A stretch of 35,417 bases of DNA from an uncultured Burkholderiales bacterium (GTDB lineage: Bacteria; Pseudomonadota; Gammaproteobacteria; Burkholderiales; Burkholderiaceae_C), in NCBI GenBank assembly GCA_937871935.1, contig CALMQI010000439.1:1-35417 (forward strand), read 5' to 3'. The translations under genes and the position numbers were made by a program. Positions 8,357 to 15,773 of this stretch are shown piece by piece. Position 1 is the stretch's first letter. Every line of letters begins with the position of its first letter. Below the pieces are notes generated by a model that did no database searches, was not told where the DNA came from, and saw nothing but the letters and a program-made list of their open reading frames with translations.

Positions 8357-10063
8357 CTATTGCGCTGCGGCAGGCCCCGGTTGCTGCGCCATCTGCAGCG
8401 TGCCGATCAGCGCGTCGATGATGTCGTCGCCGCCGCCGCCCGGCGCCGGTCGCCGATGCGCCAGCAGTTCGCGCGCGAGCTGTTCGCCGGCGAGCGAGCG
8501 CCGGTCGGCGCGAATCAGGATGCCGGCGATGGCCGACTGCACGGCGTACGACGTGGTCTGCGCGAACAGGTGCACCAGCCGATCCAGCACGCTGCGATCG
8601 GACACGTAATGCCGCGCCAGCGCCTCCAGGGCCCGCACCTGCGGGTCACCGGGCGACATGGCGGCAATGTCGGCGGTGAGCTGGCGCAGCTCGGCGGCGT
8701 CGGTGATCGGCCGGTGGCGCAGGTAGGCCTGGGTGATGAGCATATCGGTCCGGTCGGCGCGGACCAGCCCCTGCAGCAGACGCGCACGGTCCTCGGCGCT
8801 GCCCAGGCAGGCGCGAACGGCGGTGTGGGCCGCGTCGTCCGCCAGGCTGCCGGGCGCGAGCTGGCGGTTGACACTGCCGTCGAGCACGCGCTGCTCGTTG
8901 AGCGTGCAGGCCAGATTGACCTCGCTCAGGCCGAGCACCGGCTGCGCCTGCAGCTCGCGCAGCATCTGCGCCAGCTCGTCGCGCCGCTCCAGCTCGGTCA
9001 GCCAGCCCACGTCGCGCGCAACGTTGAGCAGGCGCACGCGCACCGACGGCCGATCGGCGTCGCGTGCATAGTCGAGCCAGCGCGCACGCGCCGCGGTGTC
9101 GCGGGCAATCTCCTCCAGCTCCTGCGCCACCACCGGTGCCTGCCGCGTCGTGTCGTCGAGCGACGCCGTCAGGCGCTGGATGCGGTCCAGGTGCAGGCGC
9201 GCCTCGCCGAAATGCCGCTGCAGCAGCTCGTGCACGAAGGCCAGCTTGGTGCCGGCCGAGCGCCGCTCGTCGGCGAACTGGCACATGTCGGCGCGTCCGC
9301 CGGCATGCGGGTCGCGCTCGGTCAGGCCCTGCGTCACCGTCATGCCGAACGGCGCGAAGTAGCCGAGCAGGCGTCTGTCGGCGCCGCCCGGGCGGCTTTG
9401 CGCGATTTCGCGCTCACCGGTGGCGCGGAAGTAGCGGTTCAGCGTGGCGCCCGCCACCGGCCCGAGCGGCGCGGTCGACGAGAAGCCGTAGATCTCCGGC
9501 ACGTCGTTGAAGATCTGCCGCATGCGGTCGCGGCTGCTCTCGCCGTGCGCGGCGTCGAGCGTCAGCAGCTGGCGCGTGGCTTCCTGCGGCGAGTGGCCTT
9601 CGCGCACCAGGCTGCGCACGATCTCGGCCGAGGCACCGCTCTGCGGTTGCGGGTTCAGCGTGTTGCAGCCGAACAGATAGACCTCGCGCAGGTGGTCGAA
9701 CAGGCCCGGGCACGAGCCGCTGCACGACACGCGCTCGAGCTCGTCGACGGTGAGGCCGTCGCGCGATTCCAGCTTGTCGGAGAAGAACTCGTTGCCGCCG
9801 TCGTAGTGGGCCGAGACGATCAGCACGTCGCAGGCCACGTTCGCGCGGCAGGCCGACGCCAGCCAGTCGGGCCGGCCGCGCTCGACCAGCTCGACGAAGC
9901 GGTACTTCGACTCCGGCAGGTGGCGGCGAAACGCCTCCTTCTCGTCGGGCGAATTGACGGTGATGGTGCACACCGTCTGCCGCTGGTCGGCGGCCCCGCT
10001 CGGCAAGCCGGCCGCCAGCGCCGCTGCCAGAACCGCGAATCGGAGGTAACAGGAGGGCTGCAT
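8357..10063 (-). CDS. Exported His/Cys-dyad (caspase/CHAT-like) protein with helical repeats, paralogue 2
   Basis: A 568-residue exported paralogue of the gene at 6622-8298. A signal peptide (YLRFAVLAAALAAGLPSGAA) is followed by QTVCTITVNSPDEKEAF, matching VCTVTINSSDERDVL in the partner. His86 lies in LIVSAHYDGG and Cys133 in VYLFGCNTLN, again 47 residues apart. Both are followed by YGFSS-APLGPVAG, a segment retained in both copies. The C-terminal half carries helical repeats ending AVQSAIAGILIRADRRSLAG. The pair look like an old duplication: N-terminal domain well conserved, C-terminal helices diverged, so interaction partners may differ. It is the promoter-proximal gene, divergent from the amidohydrolase at 10157. 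Start at ATG 10063 is set by the signal peptide; no clear Shine-Dalgarno sequence. Confidence 0.8.
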   Translation of the reverse strand: MQPSCYLRFAVLAAALAAGLPSGAADQRQTVCTITVNSPDEKEAFRRHLPESKYRFVELVERGRPDWLASACRANVACDVLIVSAHYDGGNEFFSDKLESRDGLTVDELERVSCSGSCPGLFDHLREVYLFGCNTLNPQPQSGASAEIVRSLVREGHSPQEATRQLLTLDAAHGESSRDRMRQIFNDVPEIYGFSSTAPLGPVAGATLNRYFRATGEREIAQSRPGGADRRLLGYFAPFGMTVTQGLTERDPHAGGRADMCQFADERRSAGTKLAFVHELLQRHFGEARLHLDRIQRLTASLDDTTRQAPVVAQELEEIARDTAARARWLDYARDADRPSVRVRLLNVARDVGWLTELERRDELAQMLRELQAQPVLGLSEVNLACTLNEQRVLDGSVNRQLAPGSLADDAAHTAVRACLGSAEDRARLLQGLVRADRTDMLITQAYLRHRPITDAAELRQLTADIAAMSPGDPQVRALEALARHYVSDRSVLDRLVHLFAQTTSYAVQSAIAGILIRADRRSLAGEQLARELLAHRRPAPGGGGDDIIDALIGTLQMAQQPGPAAAQ

Positions 10064-10156
10064 CGACGGCCATCGTAGCGGGCCGATGCGCCCGACGCCG
10101 CGGTGGGCACGATTCGCCGGGCGGAGCACGGGCCGTCGTGTGCTAGCGTCGGCCCC

Positions 10157-11422
10157 ATGAGCCTGCCCACCGCCGTATCGCCCAGCACCCTCGCCGCCAG
10201 CATCGACGCTGCCGCGCAGGCCGCGGAAGAGAAGGTCATCGCCTGGCGGCGCGACTTCCACGAGCACCCGGAGCTCGGCAATCGCGAGGTGCGCACGGCC
10301 GCGATCGTGGCGGAACACCTGATCGCACTCGGCCTGGACGACGTGCGCACGCGCGTCGCGCATACCGGCGTCGTCGGCGTTCTCAAGGGCGGGTTGCCCG
10401 GGCCGGTGGTGGCGCTGCGCGCCGACATGGACGGCCTGCCGGTCAGCGAGGAGGTCGACGTGCCCTTCGCCTCCAAGGCGCGCACTGAGTGGAACGGCGA
10501 GCAGGTCGGCGTGATGCACGCCTGCGGCCACGACTGCCATACCGCGATCCTGATGGGCGTGGCGACCGTGCTCGCCGGTCTGCGCGCCCAACTACGCGGC
10601 ACCGTGAAGTTCATCTTCCAGCCTGCCGAGGAGATGCCGCCGCGCGGCGAGGAAGGCGGCGCCAAGATGATGATCCAGGAAGGCGCGCTGCAGGACCCGA
10701 CGCCGAACGCCATCTTCGGCCTGCATGTCACCTCGCGCCTGCACGTCGGCGAGCTCGGCTACCGGCCGGGGCCCACGATGGCGAGTTCCGACCGCTTCAG
10801 CATCACCGTGCACGGCCGGCAGACGCACGGCGCGGCGCCGTGGCTCGGCGTCGACCCGATCGTCACCTCGGCGCAGGTGATCCTCGGCCTGCAGACGGTG
10901 GTGAGCCGGGGCATCGACATCGCGCGCGAGCCGGCCGTGGTGACGGTGGGCATGATCAAGGGCGGCGTGCGCGAGAACATCATTCCCGACAACGTGGAGA
11001 TGCGCGGCACCATCCGCACCTTCGACGAAGGCATGCGCGACGACGTGCACGAGCGCGTCACCACGCTGGCCGAGGCGGTGTCGCGCGGCTCGAAGGCCGG
11101 CTGCACCGTGTGCATCGAGAAGAACTATCCCGTCACGGTGAACGACCCGGCGCTCACCGGACTGATGGTGCCCACGCTGCAGCGCGTGGCCGGTGCCGAG
11201 CACGTGCAGCTGGTGCCCAAGGTCACCGGGTCGGAGGACTTCTCCTACTTTCAGCAGCTGGTGCCGGGCCTGTTCTTCTTCGTCGGTGCCACGCGGCCCG
11301 ATGTCGAACCGGGCAAGGCGCCGGCCAACCACTCGCCGCGCTTTCATGTCGACGAACGGTCGCTGCTGCTGGGCGTGCGCTCGCTGGCGCACCTGGTGTG
11401 CGACTTCGCCGAGGCGCGCTGA
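10157..11422 (+). CDS. M20D family amidohydrolase (hippurate hydrolase/aminoacylase type)
   Basis: A 421-residue zinc peptidase-family enzyme that removes acyl or amide groups from N-acyl amino acids or related amides. Motifs in order: WRRDFHEHPELGNRE, VVALRADMDGLPV, MHACGHDCHTAILMG (metal-binding Cys/His), FIFQPAEE (catalytic Glu), FGLHVTSRL, VHGRQTHGAAPWLGVDP in the dimerisation domain, and ANHSPRFHVDE near the C terminus. Length is normal and there is no signal peptide, so it acts in the cytoplasm. ATG at 10157 is the start; no Shine-Dalgarno sequence is visible, and TAGCGT at 10144-10149 may be a -10 element giving a very short leader. It is divergent from the His/Cys paralogue operon and convergent with the universal stress gene. 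Confidence 0.92.
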   Translation: MSLPTAVSPSTLAASIDAAAQAAEEKVIAWRRDFHEHPELGNREVRTAAIVAEHLIALGLDDVRTRVAHTGVVGVLKGGLPGPVVALRADMDGLPVSEEVDVPFASKARTEWNGEQVGVMHACGHDCHTAILMGVATVLAGLRAQLRGTVKFIFQPAEEMPPRGEEGGAKMMIQEGALQDPTPNAIFGLHVTSRLHVGELGYRPGPTMASSDRFSITVHGRQTHGAAPWLGVDPIVTSAQVILGLQTVVSRGIDIAREPAVVTVGMIKGGVRENIIPDNVEMRGTIRTFDEGMRDDVHERVTTLAEAVSRGSKAGCTVCIEKNYPVTVNDPALTGLMVPTLQRVAGAEHVQLVPKVTGSEDFSYFQQLVPGLFFFVGATRPDVEPGKAPANHSPRFHVDERSLLLGVRSLAHLVCDFAEAR

Positions 11423-11434
11423 CGAGTGCCCTTT

Positions 11435-11448
11435 GCCGGCGAGCCGGC
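11435..11448. terminator. Small GC hairpin between convergent genes
   Basis: GCCGG (11435-11439) and CCGGC (11444-11448) can pair around a CGAG loop in the 68-bp gap between the convergent amidohydrolase and universal stress genes. There is no U-tract on either side, so this is only a possible bidirectional terminator. Confidence 0.25.
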
Positions 11449-11490
11449 CACCCGCCTGCCTTGTTCAGCAGCGCTGGCGCTCGTGCGCCG

Positions 11491-11928
11491 TCAAGAGGTG
11501 ATCACCACCAGCACACTGCACGGCGCGTACTCGATCAGGCTCTTCGACACCGAGCCGCGCCACCAGCGCTGGGTCCAGCTGTCGAGGTGCTTGTGGCCGA
11601 CCACGATCAGGTCGGCCTGCCTGTCCTTCGCGACGCGCACGATCTCGTCGACCGAATTGCCGACGACCAGGTCACCCTGCACCTGCAGTCCGGTCTGGCG
11701 AAGGCGCGCAATGCCCTCGTCGAGCACGGCCTGCACGCGAGCGCGCTCGGCGCTCTCGGCGTCCGGGTCGTAGGACCACACCTCGGCGCCGACCGAGGTC
11801 ACGGGCTGCGGCATCACCGCCACCAGAAACAAGCTGGCCTGGCTCCACTGGCCGATCTCCTGGCAGTCGAGCAATGCCCGCTGCCCTTCCTGGGAGCCGT
11901 CGTACGCCAGCACGATCGTCTTGTACAT
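11491..11928 (-). CDS. Universal stress protein (UspA family)
   Basis: A 145-residue single-domain Usp protein. The N terminus MYKTIVLAYDGSQEGQRAL has the conserved D-G-S that contacts the nucleotide. The C-terminal region reads VVGHKHLDSWTQRWWRGSVS followed by EYAPCSVLVV. The ATP-type loop G-2x-G-9x-G-S/T is only partly kept: the second glycine is histidine, while the final G-S is present, so nucleotide binding is uncertain. Such proteins protect cells under stress, usually as dimers in the cytoplasm. Start ATG 11928 has GGAGG 8 nt upstream. It is divergent from the patatin gene. Confidence 0.92.
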   Translation of the reverse strand: MYKTIVLAYDGSQEGQRALLDCQEIGQWSQASLFLVAVMPQPVTSVGAEVWSYDPDAESAERARVQAVLDEGIARLRQTGLQVQGDLVVGNSVDEIVRVAKDRQADLIVVGHKHLDSWTQRWWRGSVSKSLIEYAPCSVLVVITS

Positions 11929-12020
11929 AGTGGGTCCCTCCGACGTCCGTGCCCATCGTAAGGAGCCTCACCGCGACAGGCAATCCTCGTCTGCAGGGGT
12001 CTGGTGGCCGGGGGTGCCTT

Positions 12021-12042
12021 TGCGCAGGATCGTGACAGCGCG
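12021..12042 (+). promoter_or_regulatory. Shared 22-bp element, copy 1 (putative AraC-regulator site)
   Basis: A 22-bp sequence beginning TGCGCAGG and ending CAGCGCG that is repeated without mismatch at 13878-13899. Exactly 14 nt further on, both copies have GCCTAGnCTCG (12056-12066 here), whose TAGTCT (12059-12064) may be the -10 box. The element would therefore overlap the -35 region of the patatin promoter, as expected for an AraC-type activator. The start codon is 48 nt from its end. The adjacent AraC-family gene is the natural candidate regulator (inference). Confidence 0.75.
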
Positions 12043-12057
12043 CCGGGGATGTTTTGC

Positions 12058-12087
12058 CTAGTCTCGCGGCTTTGCCAGGGAGACTAG
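12058..12087 (+). promoter_or_regulatory. Inverted repeat covering the patatin ribosome-binding site
   Basis: CTAGTCTC (12058-12065) and GAGACTAG (12080-12087) are perfect 8-bp arms around a 14-nt spacer. The right arm contains part of the Shine-Dalgarno sequence AGGGAG (12077-12082). In RNA it could hide the ribosome-binding site, provided transcription starts far enough upstream; as DNA it could be an operator. Because the left arm overlaps the putative -10 box, the DNA role may be more likely. Confidence 0.45.
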
Positions 12088-12089
12088 CC

Positions 12090-12986
12090 GTGCCGTCATT
12101 CGATGATGAATTCACTCGCTCAGCCCCGCGCCTGGCGCTCGTGCTGGGCAGCGGCGGCGTGCGCAGCATCGCGGCGGTGGGCATCGCCGAGGTGCTGGCA
12201 GCCGAGGGATTGCGGCCCGACCTGATCGTCGGTTGCAGTTCGGGCGCGCTGTTCGGCGCCACCATCGCGCTGGGCATGTCGAGCCGTGATGCGCTTGCCG
12301 CCGCCACCTCGCTGTGGTCGGCCGAGCTGACGCAGCAGCGGCGCTGGCGCGCCTACGCACAGCTGCTGGCGCCGCGCTGGTTCGGCTTCGACGCCGGCTT
12401 CGCCCTGCGCGACGACCGGCGCATCGCGCAGCGCATCCACTGCGCGTTCGGCGACCGGCGCCTCGAAGACCTGCCGACACCGCTGCGTGTGGTGGCCACC
12501 GAGGCGGCCAGCGGAGAGCGCGTGGTGCTGCAGCGCGGCGCGCTGACGCAGGCGCTGCGCGCCAGCCTGGCGATGCCGATGATGTTTCCGAGCATCGAGG
12601 TCGACGGCCGCCGCCTCGTCGACGGCGTGGTGTCCGACCCGCTGCCGGTCGGCGTCGCCGCCGACGCGGCCGTGGTGCTGACGCTCGGCTTCAAGGGTGC
12701 GATGCCGCGCCGCGTGAACCGCGCGTCGCGCCTGGTCGCGCAGGCCAGCACTGCGTTGATCAACAACCTGCAGCAGGCCCGCGTCGATGCCGCGCGCTGC
12801 GCCGGGCAACGCGTACTCGACCTCGAGCTCGGACTGGATCGGCCGGTCGGCCTGTGGGAAACTGCCGCGATGCCCTATCTGTTCGAGGCCGGGCGCCGTG
12901 CGGCCAAGGCGCAGCTGGCGCAGATCGTCGCGCTCACGCAGCTGGCCTTGCAGCCGGTGGCGGGGCTGAGGCCCGTCGCACCGTGA
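12090..12986 (+). CDS. Patatin-like phospholipase
   Basis: A 298-residue patatin-fold serine lipid hydrolase. LALVLGSGGVRS holds the glycine-rich oxyanion loop. VGCSSGALFG is the G-x-S-x-G nucleophile elbow (Ser50), and RLVDGVVSDPLPV carries the catalytic Asp of the dyad (D178), with DGV instead of the commoner DGG. No signal peptide or membrane segment is seen, so it acts on lipid acyl esters from the cytoplasmic side. Start GTG 12090 has AGGGAG 7 nt upstream. The AraC regulator overlaps its stop codon (GTGA), so the two are translationally coupled. Its promoter carries the shared 22-bp element. Confidence 0.88.
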   Translation: MPSFDDEFTRSAPRLALVLGSGGVRSIAAVGIAEVLAAEGLRPDLIVGCSSGALFGATIALGMSSRDALAAATSLWSAELTQQRRWRAYAQLLAPRWFGFDAGFALRDDRRIAQRIHCAFGDRRLEDLPTPLRVVATEAASGERVVLQRGALTQALRASLAMPMMFPSIEVDGRRLVDGVVSDPLPVGVAADAAVVLTLGFKGAMPRRVNRASRLVAQASTALINNLQQARVDAARCAGQRVLDLELGLDRPVGLWETAAMPYLFEAGRRAAKAQLAQIVALTQLALQPVAGLRPVAP

Positions 12987-13918
12987 GCCACGGCGAACCC
13001 GCCAACGAGCCGTCCTTCGAGCGTCGCACGCTGTTCGACGGCGATTGGCTGCAGATCGGCCACATCGCCGTGCGCCCGGTGTCCAGCGCGTGCGGCGAGG
13101 TCGAAGCCTCGGCGCTGCACGTGCTGGCGCTGCCGCTGGCGGGCGTGTTCGCCAAGCACGACGGGCCGCGACAGCAGGTGATCGCCACGCCGAACCACGC
13201 GCTGCTGATCTCGGCCGGCCGGCCCTACCGGCTGAGCTTTCCCGGCCGCATCGGCGACCGCTGCCTCGCGCTGCGCTTCACCAGCGACGCGCTGGCCCGC
13301 GTGCTGCCCGAGGCGCTGGGGCGTGACGGCTTCGACACCGACACGTTCAGCCCGCACGCCCTGCTGCCGCCTGCGGTGATGCTGGCGCGCAGCCGGTTGT
13401 GGCGGCGCTTCGCGCACGGCGACGCGGTGGATCCGCTGGAGGCCGAAGAGCTCGGCCTGCATCTGCTCGACGCCACGCTGCACGCCGTCAGGCGCGAGCC
13501 GGCGCCGCCGCTGCGGGCCACGCCCGGCGCCTCGTGGCGCCGCCGGCGTCAGGTGACGCGCACCATCGAGGCGATCTGCACGCAACCAGAACGCCGCTGG
13601 ACGCTCGCCGACCTGGCCGCACAGGCCCACGTGTCGGCCAGCCACCTAGCGCATGTGTTCCGCGCCGAGATCGGCCTGTCGGTGTACGGCTACGTGCTGC
13701 GCTCGCGGCTGGCGCGTGCGCTCGACGCCGTGCTCGACAGCGACGCCGGCCTCACCGAGATCGCGCTCGACGCGGGCTTCGCCAGCCACAGCCACTTCAC
13801 GGCCCGGTTCGGTGCCCTCTTCGGCCACACACCGCTCGAGTTGCGCCGTGGCGTCCACAGCGCCGTCGCGCGCCAACTGCGCAGGATCGTGACAGCGCGG
13901 GAGGCGCTCGCGGCCTAG
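12983..13918 (+). CDS. AraC family transcriptional regulator
   Basis: A 311-residue regulator with an N-terminal sensor-like domain (about residues 15-175) and a C-terminal double helix-turn-helix (about 195-295). The latter has WTLADLAAQAHVSASHLAHVF, the linker VYGYVLRSRLARAL, and ALDAGFASHSHFTARFGALF followed by GHTPLELRRG, the AraC/XylS signature. The N-terminal ligand is unknown. GTG 12983 overlaps the patatin TGA. Its own last codons and stop contain the second copy of the 22-bp element and the promoter for the following gene. It most likely activates the patatin-araC and NTF2-like transcription units, including itself; this is inference from gene order and the repeated site. Confidence 0.92.
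   Translation: MSHGEPANEPSFERRTLFDGDWLQIGHIAVRPVSSACGEVEASALHVLALPLAGVFAKHDGPRQQVIATPNHALLISAGRPYRLSFPGRIGDRCLALRFTSDALARVLPEALGRDGFDTDTFSPHALLPPAVMLARSRLWRRFAHGDAVDPLEAEELGLHLLDATLHAVRREPAPPLRATPGASWRRRRQVTRTIEAICTQPERRWTLADLAAQAHVSASHLAHVFRAEIGLSVYGYVLRSRLARALDAVLDSDAGLTEIALDAGFASHSHFTARFGALFGHTPLELRRGVHSAVARQLRRIVTAREALAA
13878..13899 (+). promoter_or_regulatory. Shared 22-bp element, copy 2 (inside the end of the AraC gene)
   Basis: Identical to 12021-12042 at all 22 positions. The downstream GCCTAGGCTCG (13913-13923) sits at the same 14-nt offset as at the patatin promoter and includes the AraC stop codon; TAGGCT (13916-13921) is the -10 candidate. The ATG at 13950 is 51 nt past the element, against 48 nt for the first copy. 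It doubles as coding sequence for the AraC C terminus. Confidence 0.75.
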
Positions 13919-13924
13919 GCTCGT

Positions 13925-13943
13925 CTCCTCGTTCGAAGAGGAG
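13925..13943 (+). promoter_or_regulatory. Hairpin covering the ribosome-binding site of the NTF2-like gene
   Basis: CTCCTC (13925-13930) pairs with GAGGAG (13938-13943) around a GTTCGAA loop. The right arm is the Shine-Dalgarno sequence, 6 nt before the ATG at 13950. The stem could restrict ribosome access in the mRNA leader. Confidence 0.4.
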
Positions 13944-13949
13944 CGTCGC

Positions 13950-14849
13950 ATGTCCTGCGCCCCAGCATTGCCGGCCCTGTTCGTGACGGCCGGTCTCGTC
14001 CACGGGTCGGCCGCCGTCGCGCCGGTGCCGCCACCAGACGCGGCCGAGGCGCAGCTGCGCGCCATCAATCACCGCTTCATCCACGCCGGCATCGATGCGG
14101 GCGGAGCGCTGATCGAAGCGCTGACGCACGACGACTTCGTGCAGACAAGGGCCGATGGGGCGTGGCTGTCGCGCGCCGACTTCGTGGCGCAGATTCGCCG
14201 CCAGGCGCCGCAGCACATCGGCGCTCGGATCGAGCACCCGAGCGTGCGGCTGTTCGGGCCGATCGCCCTGTCCCACGGCGTGTTCGCGACGCCGGCCGCT
14301 GACACGGCGGTGGTCCGGCTGCGCTACACCGACGTGCACGTCTGGAGCGGCACGGCCTGGCGGCTCGTGAGTACGCAGGACACCCCGGTGAAAGACGACA
14401 CAGCCCTCGGCCTGATCGCCGGCACGCCGCCCGGCTGCTCGCGCTGGTGCGGGCAGGATCCGGCGGACGCGGACGACGACGCCGTGCTGTACACCCTGAA
14501 CGAGCACTACGTGCGCGCCTTTCGCGAGGCCGACGTGGCCTGGTACGACGCGCACCTGTCAGCGGACTACGCAGTGGTCAACGGCGACGGCTCGTGGCAT
14601 GACCGGGACTCTGCGCTGCAGCGATTTGCCTTGCCCACGTTCGCCAGCTCGATGCGCTCTTTCCCGGTCGGGCAGGTCAGGGTGCGCCGCTTCGATGACG
14701 TGGCGCTGATCCACGCCGAGAACGACTACGAGCTGCAGGACGGCCGCCGCGGCGTGAGCCGCTACACCGACATCTGGCATCGGCGCGACAGCCGCTGGCG
14801 CTGCATCGCCGCCCACATCACCGTGCACCGGGCGCCGGCACAGGTGTAG
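13950..14849 (+). CDS. Exported protein with two NTF2-like (SnoaL/DUF4440-type) domains
   Basis: A 299-residue protein with a probable signal peptide (CAPALPALFVTAGLVHGSAA). Two similar alpha+beta halves follow. The first starts AEAQLRAINHRFIHAGIDAG and includes LTHDDFVQTRADGAWLSR. The second starts YTLNEHYVRAFREADVAWYD and includes LSADYAVVNGDGSWHDRD. Both halves end in a strand of the type YTDVHVWSGTAWRLVSTQD / YTDIWHRRDSRWRCIAAH. This is the DUF4440/SnoaL cone fold, duplicated; single-domain members bind small molecules or catalyse varied reactions, so function is open. GAGGAG lies 6 nt before the ATG. It is likely controlled by the neighbouring AraC regulator together with the patatin gene. 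Confidence 0.8.
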   Translation: MSCAPALPALFVTAGLVHGSAAVAPVPPPDAAEAQLRAINHRFIHAGIDAGGALIEALTHDDFVQTRADGAWLSRADFVAQIRRQAPQHIGARIEHPSVRLFGPIALSHGVFATPAADTAVVRLRYTDVHVWSGTAWRLVSTQDTPVKDDTALGLIAGTPPGCSRWCGQDPADADDDAVLYTLNEHYVRAFREADVAWYDAHLSADYAVVNGDGSWHDRDSALQRFALPTFASSMRSFPVGQVRVRRFDDVALIHAENDYELQDGRRGVSRYTDIWHRRDSRWRCIAAHITVHRAPAQV

Positions 14850-14881
14850 CGAAGGTCACGGCTGCGCCGCGGGCCCCACCG

Positions 14882-15082
14882 CTACAGCGCGCCTTCGTCC
14901 TCCAGGTCGGATTCGACGAACACCTCCTTGTGCGGCAACAGCGCCAAGGCGTTGCAGCGGCAAGCGACGCCGGCGCCTTCGCAGCCGCCGTGGTCCCAGG
15001 GCTGCGCCGGATGCTCGTCGCACAGCCAGCCCGAGCCCTGGCAAGCCGGACAGATCAACTTCAGCTGCTGTTTCTGCACCAC
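14882..15082 (-). CDS. Small Cys-rich, probable zinc-binding protein
   Basis: A protein of about 66 residues with six cysteines and two histidines in a compact block: CPACQGSGWLCDEHPAQPW, then DHGGCEGAGVACRCNAL. The spacing resembles short zinc-ribbon proteins with a C-x2-C-x-G-x-GW start that I recall from other proteobacteria. The acidic tail is ESDLEDEGAL. No ATG is available: GTG at 15082 or 15079 is used here, with AGGGG too close to be a good Shine-Dalgarno site, and TTG directly before ICPAC is also possible, so the start is uncertain. It lies 119 nt downstream of the CNB gene on the same strand. Confidence 0.6.
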   Translation of the reverse strand: MVQKQQLKLICPACQGSGWLCDEHPAQPWDHGGCEGAGVACRCNALALLPHKEVFVESDLEDEGAL

Positions 15083-15201
15083 CCCTGGCCCCCCGCCGTG
15101 GACTTCGATGCTAGCGGCGAAGCCGATGCGGGGCCAGTGGACAGCCGGTGGACAGGCGGTGCACGTCCTGTGGAAATGCTCTGCACAAGTCGAGCTGTCG
15201 A

Positions 15202-15696
15202 TCAGATCGTGTGAAATGTCGTCTCCGGCGCCGGCGGCACCGCGCCCATCGTGGCGCGGAACAGCTGCTCGTCGGACACGCGCAGCCGCCGGCTCATCTC
15301 GCGCGCCATGTTCATCTGGATCAGCGCAAAGGGCTCGGCGTCGTGTTCGAACAGGCGCAGCAGATGGTCCGGCGTCAGCGCCATCGCGTGGCATTCGGCT
15401 TCGGCCCGCACCGACGCGCTGCGCGCCGACAGGTCGAGCAAGGCCATCTCGCCGAAGCAGTCGCCGGCGGCCAGCTGATGCAGCACCATCTCGCGGCCAG
15501 CCCAGTCCTTGATCACCGCGACATGGCCGGACTCCAGCACGTACATGCAATCGGCCGCATCTCGCTCACGAAAGAAGTACTGCCCCGCCGCCACGCTGAC
15601 CGAGGGCACCGAGTCGAGCAGGAAGGCGAGCGCGTCGTCCTGGATGGCGCCGAAGATCGGCATCTGCTGCAACAGACTCAGGCGCGTCGCATTCAT
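15202..15696 (-). CDS. Cyclic nucleotide-binding domain protein with intact cassette
   Basis: A 164-residue CNB-domain protein without helix-turn-helix or catalytic domain. The beta-roll runs from LLQQMPIFGAIQDDALAFL through VAAGQYFFRERDAADCMYVL. The phosphate-binding cassette CFGEMALLDLSARSASVRA has both the ribose-contacting Glu (GE) and the phosphate-contacting Arg (ARSAS), so cNMP binding is plausible. The C-terminal helices (LLRLFEHDAEPFALIQMNMA) follow. A strong GGGAGG precedes ATG 15696. It is divergent, with 77 bp between start codons, from a class III cyclase gene, which makes that cyclase's product a likely ligand (inference). It has no output domain of its own, so it would act through a partner. 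Confidence 0.88.
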   Translation of the reverse strand: MNATRLSLLQQMPIFGAIQDDALAFLLDSVPSVSVAAGQYFFRERDAADCMYVLESGHVAVIKDWAGREMVLHQLAAGDCFGEMALLDLSARSASVRAEAECHAMALTPDHLLRLFEHDAEPFALIQMNMAREMSRRLRVSDEQLFRATMGAVPPAPETTFHTI

Positions 15697-15758
15697 CGCA
15701 CACCTCCCGCGGGTCGGCCAGAGCGCATGCTGGACTTCAGGACGCTCCGGTGCAAGCC

Positions 15759-15764
15759 TAGAAT
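15759..15764 (+). promoter_or_regulatory. Putative -10 box of the cyclase-FHA gene
   Basis: TAGAAT matches the sigma70 -10 consensus at five of six positions and ends 9 nt before the ATG at 15774. TTCAGG lies 17 nt upstream (15736-15741) as a weak -35. Transcription would start only a few bases before the start codon, and no separate Shine-Dalgarno site exists, so the message may be nearly leaderless. Confidence 0.45.
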
Positions 15765-15773
15765 TCCCGGGGC

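Noticed and set aside
6526-10078. Long plus-strand open frames of 597 and 572 codons opposite the His/Cys paralogues.
   Set aside because: They are antisense shadows created by high GC at third positions: their translations are Arg/His/Gln-rich without motifs, whereas the minus-strand proteins have signal peptides and conserved paralogous blocks.
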